Positions 30,085 through 39,595 of a stretch of DNA of 64,000 nt are shown here, piece by piece. The stretch's first letter is position 1; each line of letters opens with the position of its first letter. Source of the DNA: Roseiarcus sp963820095. GTDB taxonomy: Bacteria; Pseudomonadota; Alphaproteobacteria; Rhizobiales; Beijerinckiaceae. The translations under genes were made by a program, and so were the position numbers. The stretch covers positions 186,001-250,000 of the forward strand of contig CAWFZA010000023.1 in NCBI GenBank assembly GCA_963820095.1, written 5' to 3'. The notes below the pieces were generated by a model. It saw only the letters and a program-made list of their open reading frames with translations, searched no databases and had not been told where the DNA came from.

Positions 30085-31164
30085 TCACATGGGCCGTAAA
30101 GCCGGAGACCGCTCGGGAGCACTGCGATACCGGTGCCGGTATGCGAGTGGGGTCATACCGGTGAACTTGTGAAAGACCGTGCCGAAATAGCTCTGGTCGC
30201 AAAACCCCATCTCCTGCGCGATCTCCGAAATTGGGCAATTCGTCTCCGCAAGCGCCGTCTGCGCTCGCTCCACGCGGTACTGATTGAGATAATTTCGGAA
30301 GGAACGGCCCGTCACCTGGCGCAAGCAGGTCGCAAACTCGGCCTCGCCCAGGTCGCACATGCGCGCGGCATCCGGCGCGTGAATCATGTCCCCCACGTGT
30401 CGCGGGAGAAACTCGAAGAACTTCTCAAGGCTCTGCAGAGCGCGCTGTTGCCGCTTGAAGGACTCCACACGGCTTGCATAGGTCGAGTAGTGCTTCACCA
30501 GCAGAATCAGAATCATCCTCAGATAGGTTTTGATGGCCAGACGCGCCGGTCTCGACGAGCCGGGCATCTCTTGCTGGATCATCTCCATCAAGTCGAGGAT
30601 CTGACGGGGAAGGCCTGTCGCGGCCGGTACGACGTGCGGGAATCCAGGATCCTGGTCAAGAAAAGGTGCAAGGTATTCCGCGCTACAGACCATTCCGTCG
30701 CCGAAAATGAAATTGGGGTCGAAGTAGAGCGCACCGATCCTCGACTGCGCGTGAGGCAGACACTGCGTCGAGTGATGGAGTGTGCTCCCGATGATCGCCA
30801 TGTCCCCCGGCTCCATGGGTAGCCGCCGGTCTTCCACGACAAAAGAAGTTGCCCCGCTGCAAACGAAAAATATCTCGAAATAGTCGTGGCGGTTCTTGCT
30901 CACGGTTCGATCCCCATCGCTATCCAGAAGGCGCAATTCGATCGGCACGTTCGCATCGAACGGCCACACGTGCACTTTCTGAGCGTTGATCTGCGGCTCC
31001 AGCAACCGGAATTGGTCGCTTCGGGACCAATTCGACGACAATTCGATGGCACTCGCTGCGCCGAAGGGTGAAGATCCCTCCTCGCCGGTTCTTGCCTTGT
31101 GATCGGGACGCGGAACGCTCCACCTCCGCGGAGTATGGGAATGGCCAATCGGGTTCTCTCTCAT
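30085..31164 (-). CDS. AraC-family regulator with N-terminal cupin sensor
   Basis: About 359 residues. The N-terminal half is a cupin-like ligand domain (HDYFEIFFVCSGATSFVVED, then MEPGDMAIIGSTLHH). The C-terminal AraC DNA-binding domain shows RSFRNYLNQYRVERAQTAL, ISEIAQEMGFCDQSYFGTVF and FHKFTGMTPLAYRHRYR. Start chosen at 31164, where GAGG lies 7 bases upstream; a longer frame reaches 31356. It is a sister of the AraC protein at 32222-33304, sharing the KVHVWPFD/GIHRWPFD and QMGFCDQSYFG-like segments. It probably regulates the receptor or the nearby cupin enzyme. Confidence 0.9.
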   Translation of the reverse strand: MRENPIGHSHTPRRWSVPRPDHKARTGEEGSSPFGAASAIELSSNWSRSDQFRLLEPQINAQKVHVWPFDANVPIELRLLDSDGDRTVSKNRHDYFEIFFVCSGATSFVVEDRRLPMEPGDMAIIGSTLHHSTQCLPHAQSRIGALYFDPNFIFGDGMVCSAEYLAPFLDQDPGFPHVVPAATGLPRQILDLMEMIQQEMPGSSRPARLAIKTYLRMILILLVKHYSTYASRVESFKRQQRALQSLEKFFEFLPRHVGDMIHAPDAARMCDLGEAEFATCLRQVTGRSFRNYLNQYRVERAQTALAETNCPISEIAQEMGFCDQSYFGTVFHKFTGMTPLAYRHRYRSAPERSPALRPM

Positions 31165-31470
31165 GGGGTGCCTCATCTGCAACGTTGAAAGATCATCCTT
31201 TGATCCAGCATCGGGCCAACCAGGAAATGCGTACAGAAACATCTCGCGGGAGCCACACCGCGAAGCATTTGGGAACCCGCGTCGGCAGTCGGCCGATTCT
31301 GAAGGGCGGCGAGCCTTGCCAGAAATTTCTCGCCACGGGCTACACCGCGGCCGCAACCCTCTCGAACTGTGCGGCCCGCAGGGTACCCCACGGCCTCAAA
31401 AGACACCCCGAGGTTATACTGCGAGACTGGGTTGCGGCGCTCGCGCGTGTCCGCGTCGCTTTGATCGGGA
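31165..31470. other. Intergenic region, no gene recognised
   Basis: About 305 bases between two minus-strand genes. The sequence should carry the AraC promoter. No RNA gene or clear inverted repeat was found by eye. Confidence 0.4.
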
Positions 31471-31989
31471 TCAGTAGAAGAGTCTTGCGTCGACCGGAAC
31501 GCCGGTCCTTTGACAGTGGCTCACGTAAAGATCGATGAAGCTGAACACGTCCATGGTGTTTCGCAACGAGTCATCGTCGTTGAAGAATTCGATCGATCCG
31601 CTCACGGTGTACACCACTTGCGCATCGTCGCCCATTCTCAACGTATGAATCGTGCCCGGGTTCTCGACAACATAGTCGCCTTTGCGCGCGTTCCAGTTGT
31701 ACTCGAAGTATCCCCATTCACCCTGGATGGTGACTGCTGTGACCACGCCCCGGTGCCGGTGCTTGCCCAGCACGGCAGCCTTGGGCGCCCACAGTACAAA
31801 CACAAACGAGCCGCTTTTGGTCTCGTACCGGTAAGGCTTGATCATGAGACCGTTCACCCAAGGGTGCCAGCCTGCTTCATCGGCGTTGATGTAAACATCC
31901 GGCGCGCCATATTGCCTGACAAGGGCGATCTCTCTCAGGTCGTCCTCGGCAAGAACACTTGTGGACGTAGTCGATTTCATTTGTGCCAT
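31471..31989 (-). CDS. 2,4'-dihydroxyacetophenone dioxygenase-family cupin
   Basis: A 172-residue single-cupin protein. The metal-binding motif appears as VLGKHRHRGVVTAVTIQGEW with a later ENPGTIHTL histidine, matching the ChrR-like cupin family that includes 2,4'-dihydroxyacetophenone dioxygenase, an Fe(II) enzyme that cleaves an aryl side chain. A GGAGGAGG site precedes the ATG. The substrate in this organism is inference only. Flanking AraC regulators with cupin sensors point to an inducible catabolic function. Confidence 0.8.
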   Translation of the reverse strand: MAQMKSTTSTSVLAEDDLREIALVRQYGAPDVYINADEAGWHPWVNGLMIKPYRYETKSGSFVFVLWAPKAAVLGKHRHRGVVTAVTIQGEWGYFEYNWNARKGDYVVENPGTIHTLRMGDDAQVVYTVSGSIEFFNDDDSLRNTMDVFSFIDLYVSHCQRTGVPVDARLFY

Positions 31990-32221
31990 AGTGATGAGAC
32001 CTCCTCCCCGTCGCGGTCTTTTCGCGGGGGCTTGAGATCACTTGATACGCCGAAGAAATGTCTGATTCTATAGCGATTGGACAAAACACTGTGAGAAATG
32101 AGCCATGCTGCGAAGGCGGACTCTTTCGCTGCCTCAGGTCCCTGCAAGCCGGCTTTCGCCGGCGGAGTGCCGCGTCGAATTTCGTCCGTGCTAGAATTTA
32201 CGCTCCAGCAAAGGGGCGCCG

Positions 32222-33304
32222 ATGATACCAAACCTCTTGAGCGCGGAGAGTTCATCAGGTTGGGAACGAGCCTACGCGATTATCGAACCGCAGATCGACA
32301 AAGAAGGCATTCACCGCTGGCCGTTCGATCCTTTACTCCCAATCGACGTGCGCTTCTTCATCTTTGGTCCGCGCGGCGTCGTTCGCATGAACCGGCACGA
32401 TTATCTTGAGATCGTTTATATCCTTCAGGGCGAAGTGAAGTTTCAGATCCAGCAAAGGTTTGTCACCGCGCGAACCGGAGACCTCGTAGTAATAGGCAGC
32501 ACGTTCTTCCACCGTCTGGTGAAGGCTAATACAGCTTCGGCCAAAGCGGTTGCCCTCTATTTCAAGCCGGAGATCCTGCGCTCCGGAGACGCGGGCGAGG
32601 AAGGCATCGAATTTCTCGTCCCCTTCATGGCGGAAGACGCAGACTTCTCTCATGTGGTCGCTGCGGATAGCGGAATACCCGCCGACGTCTTCAACTTCAT
32701 GAAGCGCATCCGGGGCCAACTGCCGGCCCACGGCGGCCGTGAGCGCCTGACGGTTCGCACCTTTCTCAGAACGATCCTGATTCTGCTGGTAAACCACTAC
32801 TCGGATCTTCAACTGAACCTGGTCGCATTTAACCGCAGGAAGACTGATATTCAACGCCTCCGGTCTTTGTTCGAACTCATCGACCACTCGCTGGAATGCG
32901 TGATCACTGTCAAGCAAGCTGCGGGTTGCGTCCACATGAGCAAATCGCATTTCACAAGATTCTTTCGCCGGGTTACGGGACAGCCCTTCGTAACCTATCT
33001 CCACCATCTACGTGTTGCCAAGGCACAGACTTTGCTCACGACAACCGACCGAAGCATCGCCGAGATCGGGCAGGAAGTCGGTTTCTGCGATCAGAGTTAC
33101 TTCGGACTCATCTTCCACAAAATCGCCGGCCGGTCGCCGCGCCAATTCCGCAATGAGTCGCGAAGCGGCAAGTACGAGGGAGAGGGAAGGGTTCGAGAGC
33201 CGTTGCCTGCTCTCAATTCTTCCCAGTTCCATGCGACGAAACGCGGGTTCCCTCCATCACGCTTGAGAGCATCTGGCGCCGACATGATTCATGGACGCGA
33301 ATAG
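32222..33304 (+). CDS. AraC-family regulator with N-terminal cupin sensor
   Basis: A 360-residue regulator. The cupin part has MNRHDYLEIVYILQGEVKF and ARTGDLVVIGSTFFH; the C-terminal AraC domain has MSKSHFTRFFRRVTGQPF and IAEIGQEVGFCDQSYFGLIF. It is divergent from the dioxygenase-like cupin gene, with about 230 bases between the starts, the usual layout for a regulator and its target. About 40 residues after the AraC domain are unusual and may be disordered. Confidence 0.9.
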   Translation: MIPNLLSAESSSGWERAYAIIEPQIDKEGIHRWPFDPLLPIDVRFFIFGPRGVVRMNRHDYLEIVYILQGEVKFQIQQRFVTARTGDLVVIGSTFFHRLVKANTASAKAVALYFKPEILRSGDAGEEGIEFLVPFMAEDADFSHVVAADSGIPADVFNFMKRIRGQLPAHGGRERLTVRTFLRTILILLVNHYSDLQLNLVAFNRRKTDIQRLRSLFELIDHSLECVITVKQAAGCVHMSKSHFTRFFRRVTGQPFVTYLHHLRVAKAQTLLTTTDRSIAEIGQEVGFCDQSYFGLIFHKIAGRSPRQFRNESRSGKYEGEGRVREPLPALNSSQFHATKRGFPPSRLRASGADMIHGRE

Positions 33305-33455
33305 AACCATAGGCTGCGATACACTTTGCCAGCCCGAAGACACGCTCAGTAATCCGGCGCCAATGAGGTGACGGTCTTTATCAGCTGTATTTCGCGGCCG
33401 CCGAAACGCGAAACGTTTGCTATTGTTGCAGGAGAACTGATCTTGCGCTGCTGGC

Positions 33456-34400
33456 TCAGAAAATCGCCACCGGGTTGAATAGCGATCCCGTCCCCCCCGG
33501 AAGCCTGAGCGGCGCTGCGATCACGAGAAATTCCCAGCGCCGCTCATCGCTCGCGACCGCCGAAACATCCTCAAGATTCAAGCTGTCGGCGCAGACCATC
33601 CCCATCGCCGCAATTTGGAGCGCGTGCACCGGATACGCAACGCCCTCTACGTTGCTCGGCACCGTCTCGCCGTCTCCATCCGGAAAGAACGCCGCCACCT
33701 TCCGCTCATGCAGCAATGTGATCGCATCGGAATGCAGACCCGCCTTCCCTTCCCCGTCGTAACCGTTGTTCCACGGGCCAAGTTCGAGCCGCCGCCGGTG
33801 ATGTCCCGTCCGGAACACAAAGATGTCCCCCTCCCCCAGCCTCACTTCCTGCGCCTGCTCACACGCCTCCAACTCGTCGCGAGTCACTGCCTCGCCCGGC
33901 TCCAGCCACTTAACTCCACGAAACCGCGCAAGGTCCAGTAGCACTCCTCTTCCGATGATCCCGTTCGCATACGTCGCGATGTCCATTCTCTTTGGCCCTT
34001 TCGACGTCACCATCGAGATTGGCCTGCCGTTATATAGTTTGCCCTCGTAGGCAATGTGACACAGCGCGTCGACATGCGTGTGGCAGTCGCCGTGAATCTC
34101 GCTGGCGAAGTAATCCAGGCCGACTCCGGGCTCGCCGAAGCTCTTGTCCACCTCAAACAGCATGGACATGTAATGCGCCGGAGGCCGCGGATTGTCCGGC
34201 CCCGCAACCTTGCTGATCGGCACCGCCATCGACACCGCTTGCCCCGTTTTCACCAGCGCAGTTGCCCGCTGAATCGTCTGCGGCGTGATGTAGTTGAACG
34301 TTCCCCGGTCGTCCTCGGCGCCCCACACTCCCCAGTTGCTCACCTTCCTGAACAACTCATCAAACTGCTGTTTCGTCATCGCGGCAGCCAAAGTCTTCAT
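33456..34400 (-). CDS. Cyclase-family protein (kynurenine formamidase-like hydrolase)
   Basis: About 314 residues of the cyclase/KynB-like fold. The metal motif reads EIHGDCHTHVDALCH near residues 106-120, close to the HxGTHxDAPxH consensus with C in place of the first T-adjacent residue. Further family parts are GRGVLLDLARF and EGDIFVFRTGHH. Members hydrolyse amide or ester bonds, and several open ring products of aromatic breakdown. The ATG at 34400 follows GAAGGAAG. Together with the dioxygenase-like cupin it suggests aromatic compound degradation, but the substrate is not known. Confidence 0.88.
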   Translation of the reverse strand: MKTLAAAMTKQQFDELFRKVSNWGVWGAEDDRGTFNYITPQTIQRATALVKTGQAVSMAVPISKVAGPDNPRPPAHYMSMLFEVDKSFGEPGVGLDYFASEIHGDCHTHVDALCHIAYEGKLYNGRPISMVTSKGPKRMDIATYANGIIGRGVLLDLARFRGVKWLEPGEAVTRDELEACEQAQEVRLGEGDIFVFRTGHHRRRLELGPWNNGYDGEGKAGLHSDAITLLHERKVAAFFPDGDGETVPSNVEGVAYPVHALQIAAMGMVCADSLNLEDVSAVASDERRWEFLVIAAPLRLPGGTGSLFNPVAIF

Positions 34401-34957
34401 CTTCTTCCTTCCTTCGTCGGGAGTCCCGTCCGGGTTCCACACGCCCGGCAAAGCCAACAGCTTATCTTAGGGACCTTCCCCTTAGAATGCGCATCTTCTA
34501 GCCCTGCCGGTTTGAGAACGTATTCTTCTCGTCGTTAGTCACGCCGGGGGCATTTCACCTCCTGGCTCGGTAACCGACGACCTCTTCCATGCCGTACGAG
34601 TCAACCTTAATGGAATCATATATACATAGGAACCAAAAGGAACTCAACGGAAGTTTGGCAGCACTTTGCCGGTTGCAAACGTGCCCTCAATTATGCCCCT
34701 GTCCTCGCAGGGCTGACTTCCGCCGATCCGGTGGCGGTGGTTCGGGACGCAGGTGAGACCTGAACGCATCGGCTGCACTCGTCCAGCTGGCACCGAAGAG
34801 TGCAATAAAACGAACTCAACTTGGGCCAAGGGAAGCGGACGCACATCAATCGTCCGCGTTGAAATCTCGTCGAGTCCGGGAATCAGATCAGTCGATCGTG
34901 GGAAATTGCTTTCTCTACGTGGCGAAGTCGAGCAATATACTCGGAGTGTCGATCTGA
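34401..34957. other. Intergenic region, divergent promoters
   Basis: About 555 bases between the divergent cyclase and permease genes. There is an AT-rich block at 34608-34650 with ATCATATATACAT. Open frames here lack domain similarity. It most likely holds two promoters. Confidence 0.45.
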
Positions 34958-36313
34958 ATGCCTACCCAGATTCCCGCCCACACCAAGCGAGTCCAGCCTC
35001 GCTCCCCGTTAGTCCGCATTCTCGGCCTCGGATTCGGCGTCGCCGTGATCTTCGGCGGCACGGTGGGGGTGGGAATTTTGCGCCTGCCGGGGACGATTGC
35101 CGGGGAACTGAGGAGCTTCTGGCTGATCCTGGCGATTTGGGCGGCGGGAGCGCTGTACGCACTGCTCGGTGCGATCTCCCTTTCCGAGTTGGGCACGGCC
35201 ATGCCACAAGCGGGCGGCTTTTACATCTACGCGAGGCGAGCCTTCGGGCCTGCGGTGGGGTTCGCCACGGGCTGGGCGGACTGGTTGAACAACTGCGCTG
35301 TGGTGGCCTACGGTGCGGTGACGGCCGCCGAATATCTCGGAGTGTTGTTTGCACCCCTGGCGGCATGGCCTAAGGCGGTCGCGCTGGGGCTCTTGGTTCT
35401 CTTCTGCGGTCTACATCTGGTGGGTCTCAAACTGAGCAGCCGCATTCAGCAATTCACCAGTTCCATCACGGCCTTGACTTTTCTGTTGCTGGCGGGAGCG
35501 TGCCTCCTGCACGCGGCGCCGCAAATCGCCGCGGCTGGAGGGGGCCTGCGTGGGATAGGTTTCTGGGAAAAGCTGGTGCCGATGGTTGCTGCGCTCCGGG
35601 CCATCGTGGTGACCTATGACGGCTGGTACGAAGCCATCTACTTTACCGAAGAGGACACCGACGCGGCACATCACTTGCCGCGAGCGATGATCGGCGGCGT
35701 ACTGATCGTCTTGGCTCTTTACCTGGTGATGAACCTGGCATTCCTGCACGTCCTGACGATTCCGACGCTTGCTGGTTCGACGCTACCAGCGGCGGATGCC
35801 GCCCGGATCGTCTTTCCGGCATGGGGAGGGCGGTTCGTTACTGTGCTTTCGCTGCTGACGTTGCTGAGCCTGATGAACGCGGTGCTGCTGGGGGCGCCCC
35901 GCATTCTGGTGGCAATCGGGCGGGACGGGCTGTTTACGGAACGGGCGGCGCGGGTGGGAGCAGGCGGAACACCGGTGACGGCGATGTTGCTCTCGGCTGG
36001 AATGGCGGGGTTGCTGGCTGCGAGCGGGCGCTTCGACGAGATCATCGCTATTGCTGCCATCCTGGTTGCAGGAATGTACGCGGCAAACTATATCGCGGTC
36101 TTCGTGCTGCGGGCACGTGAACCGGAGATGGTGAGGCCATTCCGGGCGTGGGGCTATCCGGTGACCACGGCTCTGGTGTTGGCAGGGTCAGTAGTGTTTC
36201 TGGTCGCTGCCGTTCATGACGATCCTGTGAGTGCGTGGCGGGCGGCGGCTCTTCTCGGCCTCGCGGTTCCTGTGTACGCATGGATGTGGCGGCGAAAGCG
36301 ATCCGTGCAATGA
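34958..36313 (+). CDS. APC-superfamily amino acid permease
   Basis: A 451-residue membrane protein with about 12 hydrophobic segments. The first has the APC glycine motif FGGTVGVGILRLPGTIA; later ones include AMPQAGGFYIYARRAFG and WADWLNN. It should import or exchange amino acids across the inner membrane by proton or sodium symport or antiport. The dimethylargininase gene follows within 22 bases, so methylated arginine, citrulline or a related amino acid is a reasonable guess for substrate. Confidence 0.92.
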   Translation: MPTQIPAHTKRVQPRSPLVRILGLGFGVAVIFGGTVGVGILRLPGTIAGELRSFWLILAIWAAGALYALLGAISLSELGTAMPQAGGFYIYARRAFGPAVGFATGWADWLNNCAVVAYGAVTAAEYLGVLFAPLAAWPKAVALGLLVLFCGLHLVGLKLSSRIQQFTSSITALTFLLLAGACLLHAAPQIAAAGGGLRGIGFWEKLVPMVAALRAIVVTYDGWYEAIYFTEEDTDAAHHLPRAMIGGVLIVLALYLVMNLAFLHVLTIPTLAGSTLPAADAARIVFPAWGGRFVTVLSLLTLLSLMNAVLLGAPRILVAIGRDGLFTERAARVGAGGTPVTAMLLSAGMAGLLAASGRFDEIIAIAAILVAGMYAANYIAVFVLRAREPEMVRPFRAWGYPVTTALVLAGSVVFLVAAVHDDPVSAWRAAALLGLAVPVYAWMWRRKRSVQ

Positions 36314-36334
36314 TGAAGCCGAGGGTAAAAGCAC

Positions 36335-37105
36335 TTGTTCAAATATGCCATTGTGCGCACGCCGGGGAGCAACTTCGATGCCGGATTGACAACGGCTTCG
36401 CTGGGAAGGCCGGTCCTTGAAAAGGTGCTGGAGCAGCACGCACAATACTGTGCGGCGCTTGAGAAGTGCGGGCTGGAGTTGACGGTTCTGGAGGCAGATC
36501 TGCGATATCCGGACTCGACGTTTGTAGAAGACACCGCGGTGATTTCACCGCGAGGCGCGATCCTGATGCGTCCGGGAGCGGAGAGCCGCACGGGCGAAGT
36601 GAATGCCCTCCGGCCGGAGCTCGAACGGTTCTTTCCAGCGATGCCGGCCATCGAAGCACCGGGAACGGTAGACGGCGGGGACATCTGCGAGGCCGGCGAG
36701 CACTTCTTTCTGGGGCTTTCCCATCGCACCAACGAAGAAGGCGCACGGCAACTGGCAGGGCGTCTTGCAGCGCTGGGGTACACATCATCCACGGTCGACG
36801 TCCGGTCGATGACCAGCATCCTGCATCTCAAGAGCGGCATTGCATACATCGGAGAAAACACGCTGGTGGTTTTGGAGGAGATGGGCGACAACCCGGCCTT
36901 CGTCGGATTTGAACTTATTCGGGTAAGCGAGGAAGAGAGCTACGGCGCTAATTGTGTGCGTGTCAACGGGCGGGTGCTGGTCGCAGAGGGGTTCCCGCGG
37001 CTCACGGCAGCACTGCGGGATCGCGGATTTGAACCGCTTGAGCTGGATATGTCGGAGTTCCGGAAGATGGATGGCGGGCTTAGCTGCCTGTCTCTGCGTT
37101 TCTAG
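36335..37105 (+). CDS. ddaH: N(G),N(G)-dimethylarginine dimethylaminohydrolase (dimethylargininase)
   Basis: A 256-residue amidinotransferase-fold enzyme. The substrate-binding and catalytic residues are visible: DSTFVEDTAV, TVDGGDIC, and the C-terminal nucleophile in GGLSCLSLRF (C251). It hydrolyses N-methylated arginines to citrulline and methylamines. The start is a TTG with GAGGG upstream. It follows the permease in one likely operon and overlaps the last bases of the convergent ACT-domain gene. Confidence 0.9.
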   Translation: MFKYAIVRTPGSNFDAGLTTASLGRPVLEKVLEQHAQYCAALEKCGLELTVLEADLRYPDSTFVEDTAVISPRGAILMRPGAESRTGEVNALRPELERFFPAMPAIEAPGTVDGGDICEAGEHFFLGLSHRTNEEGARQLAGRLAALGYTSSTVDVRSMTSILHLKSGIAYIGENTLVVLEEMGDNPAFVGFELIRVSEEESYGANCVRVNGRVLVAEGFPRLTAALRDRGFEPLELDMSEFRKMDGGLSCLSLRF

Positions 37106-37489
37106 ACCTCGCGAATCTGAAAATGCGTTGCGAGGGCGGCGCTGAGCGGCTGCAAGCTTTTCTGCGCGAACGAGGATCCAGTCGGTGTCGTAAGTGGAAA
37201 GCGCGAAGATGCTCAGCCCCGCCGCGGTCAAAGGGTTGAGCACCGAGGCGAGGACGCCGGTCAGAGCGAAGTCGATTGGTCCCTCGATTTCGAAGGCGCG
37301 CCAGGGGCCTTCCCTCTGGTGCTCGTCTGGGACCAGCCTCGCAGGGCAAACAATCGAAAGTTCATTCGGACAGAAAGTGACAGACACGAGCGGCGGTTCC
37401 GCGAGATCGAGCCACGCGGGGAGCACCGCATTCGGGGAAAGGCGAACGATCGAGAGTTCCCCTTGATGCAGATTCAGGGTCAGGTTCAT
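37102..37489 (-). CDS. ACT-domain protein (frameshift near the C-terminus)
   Basis: A small protein of about 129 residues of the double-ACT (CASTOR-like) type, with EGPIDFALTGVLASVLNPL, GLSIFALSTYDTDWILV and EKLAAA. As written the frame passes the expected end and runs antisense through ddaH to 36785. Removing one base near 37135 gives LATHFQIREV and a stop at 37102. These proteins bind amino acids, which fits the permease and ddaH beside it. The ATG at 37489 has GGAAG upstream. Confidence 0.8.
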
Positions 37490-37794
37490 GGTACTTCCGG
37501 CGGATCGTCATTCTGCGGGTCAGGCACAACTGCGTGAACTTAGGAGATTCGTGCTCATTTCGATGATTGCATGTCGGGGTCGGCGATATGCCCGGATACG
37601 AAATATCCGAGCCAACCGTCCCACGCTGGATGCGAAAGGCGCCCAAGAGTTCCGAGCCGGCGAAAGTTGGGCAGCATCCCTGAGCAACCACCGTGAAGCG
37701 ATCGACGAAATGGAATTCTTCAGCGCGCCGATAATGCGTCGCGGCGACGAGAAACGGCAGCATCGACTATGCTCAAGCTAACATTCGACTATCG
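37490..37794. other. Intergenic region, no gene recognised
   Basis: About 300 bases between two minus-strand genes. No frame here has a recognised domain. Confidence 0.4.
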
Positions 37795-38421
37795 TTATCG
37801 CGGGGTGAAGCCTTTGGAAGATCCCTTCTGGGGCTTCATGGCTTGGTACTCATCGGGCACGACAAACATCTCCGACGGTAGCTTCTCCTCCTTGATTTCG
37901 CGCAGTTCCGCGCCATTAGTCGCTGTTTCCCACTTGATCACAAATTTGAGGTCTGGGGTGACCCAGATGGCGGCGCCCCTCGCGCCCGTAGCGTTCTTGT
38001 TGATGTATTTCACTGTATGACGGCCGTTGACCTCGTCTTCCCCCACTTTCTCGCACGCAATCTTCTGATCCGTAGCCTTTTGCCAGTCAGCACAGGCGTC
38101 GTTAGCGTTCTCTACGCGGAAGTACTGCGAAGACCCCGCCAACTGTTGATATATTTTCCTGCTCGGATACAGAGCGACGGTAGTATGTTCTGCCCCATCC
38201 ACCAGTAAGGTAACGTCGGTAAACCCATACGTCTGCAAACGAATCTTGTCCTTGCTGACATATAGTTTCGATGGAGCTTGAGGCGATTTTGCGCCGGCTG
38301 TGCGCGGAACGTCGAAGTACACCACGTTTGCGGAGAAATCCTGCGCGCGGCAAAGGGCAGAACCCAGACATACCAGCACTGTTCTAAGAATGCTCGCTTT
38401 GATCTTCATGACTGATGGCAT
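37795..38421 (-). CDS. Secreted protein of unknown function
   Basis: About 208 residues with a signal peptide (MKIKASILRTVLVCLGSALC) and a mature part resembling periplasmic outer-membrane-lipoprotein-sorting/DUF4412-like beta proteins: KLYVSKDKIRLQTYGF, TTVALYPSRKIYQQL, WETATNGAELREI. Two cysteines (ACADWQKATDQKIAC) could form a disulfide. It overlaps or abuts the next gene upstream and is probably co-transcribed with it. Confidence 0.7.
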   Translation of the reverse strand: MPSVMKIKASILRTVLVCLGSALCRAQDFSANVVYFDVPRTAGAKSPQAPSKLYVSKDKIRLQTYGFTDVTLLVDGAEHTTVALYPSRKIYQQLAGSSQYFRVENANDACADWQKATDQKIACEKVGEDEVNGRHTVKYINKNATGARGAAIWVTPDLKFVIKWETATNGAELREIKEEKLPSEMFVVPDEYQAMKPQKGSSKGFTPR

Positions 38422-38438
38422 GGCGCTGCTACAAACTC

Positions 38439-38882
38439 CTACTTGGGAGTAGTTAGTTCGAGCCAATCCTCGACGGTCTTCTGATCAGCTGCAGGTTCTC
38501 GCTTGCGCAGCACCAGTGGATCGTATTTCTTTTTTTGTTCCTCGTTGAGGACGGCGCGAACTTGATACACAGTGTTGTCCTGTAGAGTGCGGAATTGTTC
38601 GATCCGAGCGCCTCCGGAGATCGAGGTATCGCTGCGGATACGTAGCGACTCCTCCATTCGGCCCTGCAGTATCTTGAGGACAGCGTCCTGCTGTGCCTGG
38701 TCCAGGTTCAGGTTGCCCGCCAATGCCTTTACTCGATCTTCCAGTGTCACCCGTCTGTGGCTGTGATGCGGCGGCTGCGACGGGATGGGCGGGCCAGCCG
38801 CTTCGGGCTGTTGAGCGCACAAAACGGAAGCCAGCATCAAGGGCAGACCCAGGGCCAGGGCCCGCAAACACTTGAGCGGCAC
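38439..38882 (-). CDS. Secreted Spy/CpxP-like helical protein
   Basis: About 147 residues from a GTG at 38882, or 161 from a TTG at 38924. It has a signal peptide (LRALALGLPLMLASVLCAQ), then a helical region NLNLDQAQQDAVLKILQGRM and VLNEEQKKKYDPLV, the pattern of acidobacterial Spy-like LTXXQ proteins. Related proteins chaperone periplasmic proteins or respond to envelope and metal stress. It is on the same strand as the following secreted protein. Confidence 0.7.
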   Translation of the reverse strand: MPLKCLRALALGLPLMLASVLCAQQPEAAGPPIPSQPPHHSHRRVTLEDRVKALAGNLNLDQAQQDAVLKILQGRMEESLRIRSDTSISGGARIEQFRTLQDNTVYQVRAVLNEEQKKKYDPLVLRKREPAADQKTVEDWLELTTPK

Positions 38883-39040
38883 AGGCCGCTTTCGGGGGGC
38901 TCGCAATCTATTGCAGCTTCGCAAAGCGAGAGTCCTCCGTTGTCAAAACCAGAACATTTCCGAGTAACGCCATAGTTTGAGACATCATAATCACTCTTGA
39001 ATTGTTGACCAATGAGTTCAAGTAGGAGGAGGGACAATTG

Positions 39041-39538
39041 CTACTGGACGATCAGCCCGTCGGCTCGAAATTGTCCGATTACGACATTGACTCGGTGGCC
39101 CGGTTTTACATATTCCCCCTTGTTGGAGAACCCCATCCAGTACACTTTGCCCGCTTCGGGAGTGCCGCTCTGACGTAATTTGCCGACCTTTTCGAATGAG
39201 GGAATGATCAGTTTGACCCCCGCCGCCGGATCGATCAGTGATGGTTCATTCTTCTTGTCGTTCAGCGCATTGGCCTTCTCGACGTCGACGATACGGTACG
39301 AAAAGCGGATGATCTCGCCCGATTCCCCCGACTTCACCGACAGAGAATCGACGCCCCAGATCATGGAATAATACTGCTGCGCTGATGCCGCCTGCTGATT
39401 CATTCGATATCGCTGAGGAAGTGTTCGGGACTTCGGCGGCGCTACAGGTGTGGGGTTGGGTTGCGATTTCGCGCAATTGAGCGAGGAAACAACCAAAACT
39501 GTTCCCGTAATCAGAGTTGCGGAAAACCGAAGGCGCAT
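39041..39538 (-). CDS. Exported protein, possible lipoprotein
   Basis: A 165-residue protein with an N-terminal signal (LITGTVLVVSSLNC) whose cysteine could be lipidated. The mature part is mostly predicted beta (EIIRFSYRIVDVEKANAL, KVYWMGFSNKGEYVKPGHRV). A GGAGG site precedes the ATG. It lies just downstream of the giant surface protein and may belong to the same secreted system. Family not recognised. Confidence 0.7.
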   Translation of the reverse strand: MRLRFSATLITGTVLVVSSLNCAKSQPNPTPVAPPKSRTLPQRYRMNQQAASAQQYYSMIWGVDSLSVKSGESGEIIRFSYRIVDVEKANALNDKKNEPSLIDPAAGVKLIIPSFEKVGKLRQSGTPEAGKVYWMGFSNKGEYVKPGHRVNVVIGQFRADGLIVQ

Positions 39539-39595
39539 AAAACCTCCAATGGGTTAATCAAGAAAATCTGCTGCCGCCCATTCTTTGATCGCTGA

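Noticed and set aside
36785..37101. Extension of the ACT-domain frame through ddaH
   Set aside because: It is antisense to a well-supported gene; a one-base shift near 37135 gives a natural stop at 37102.
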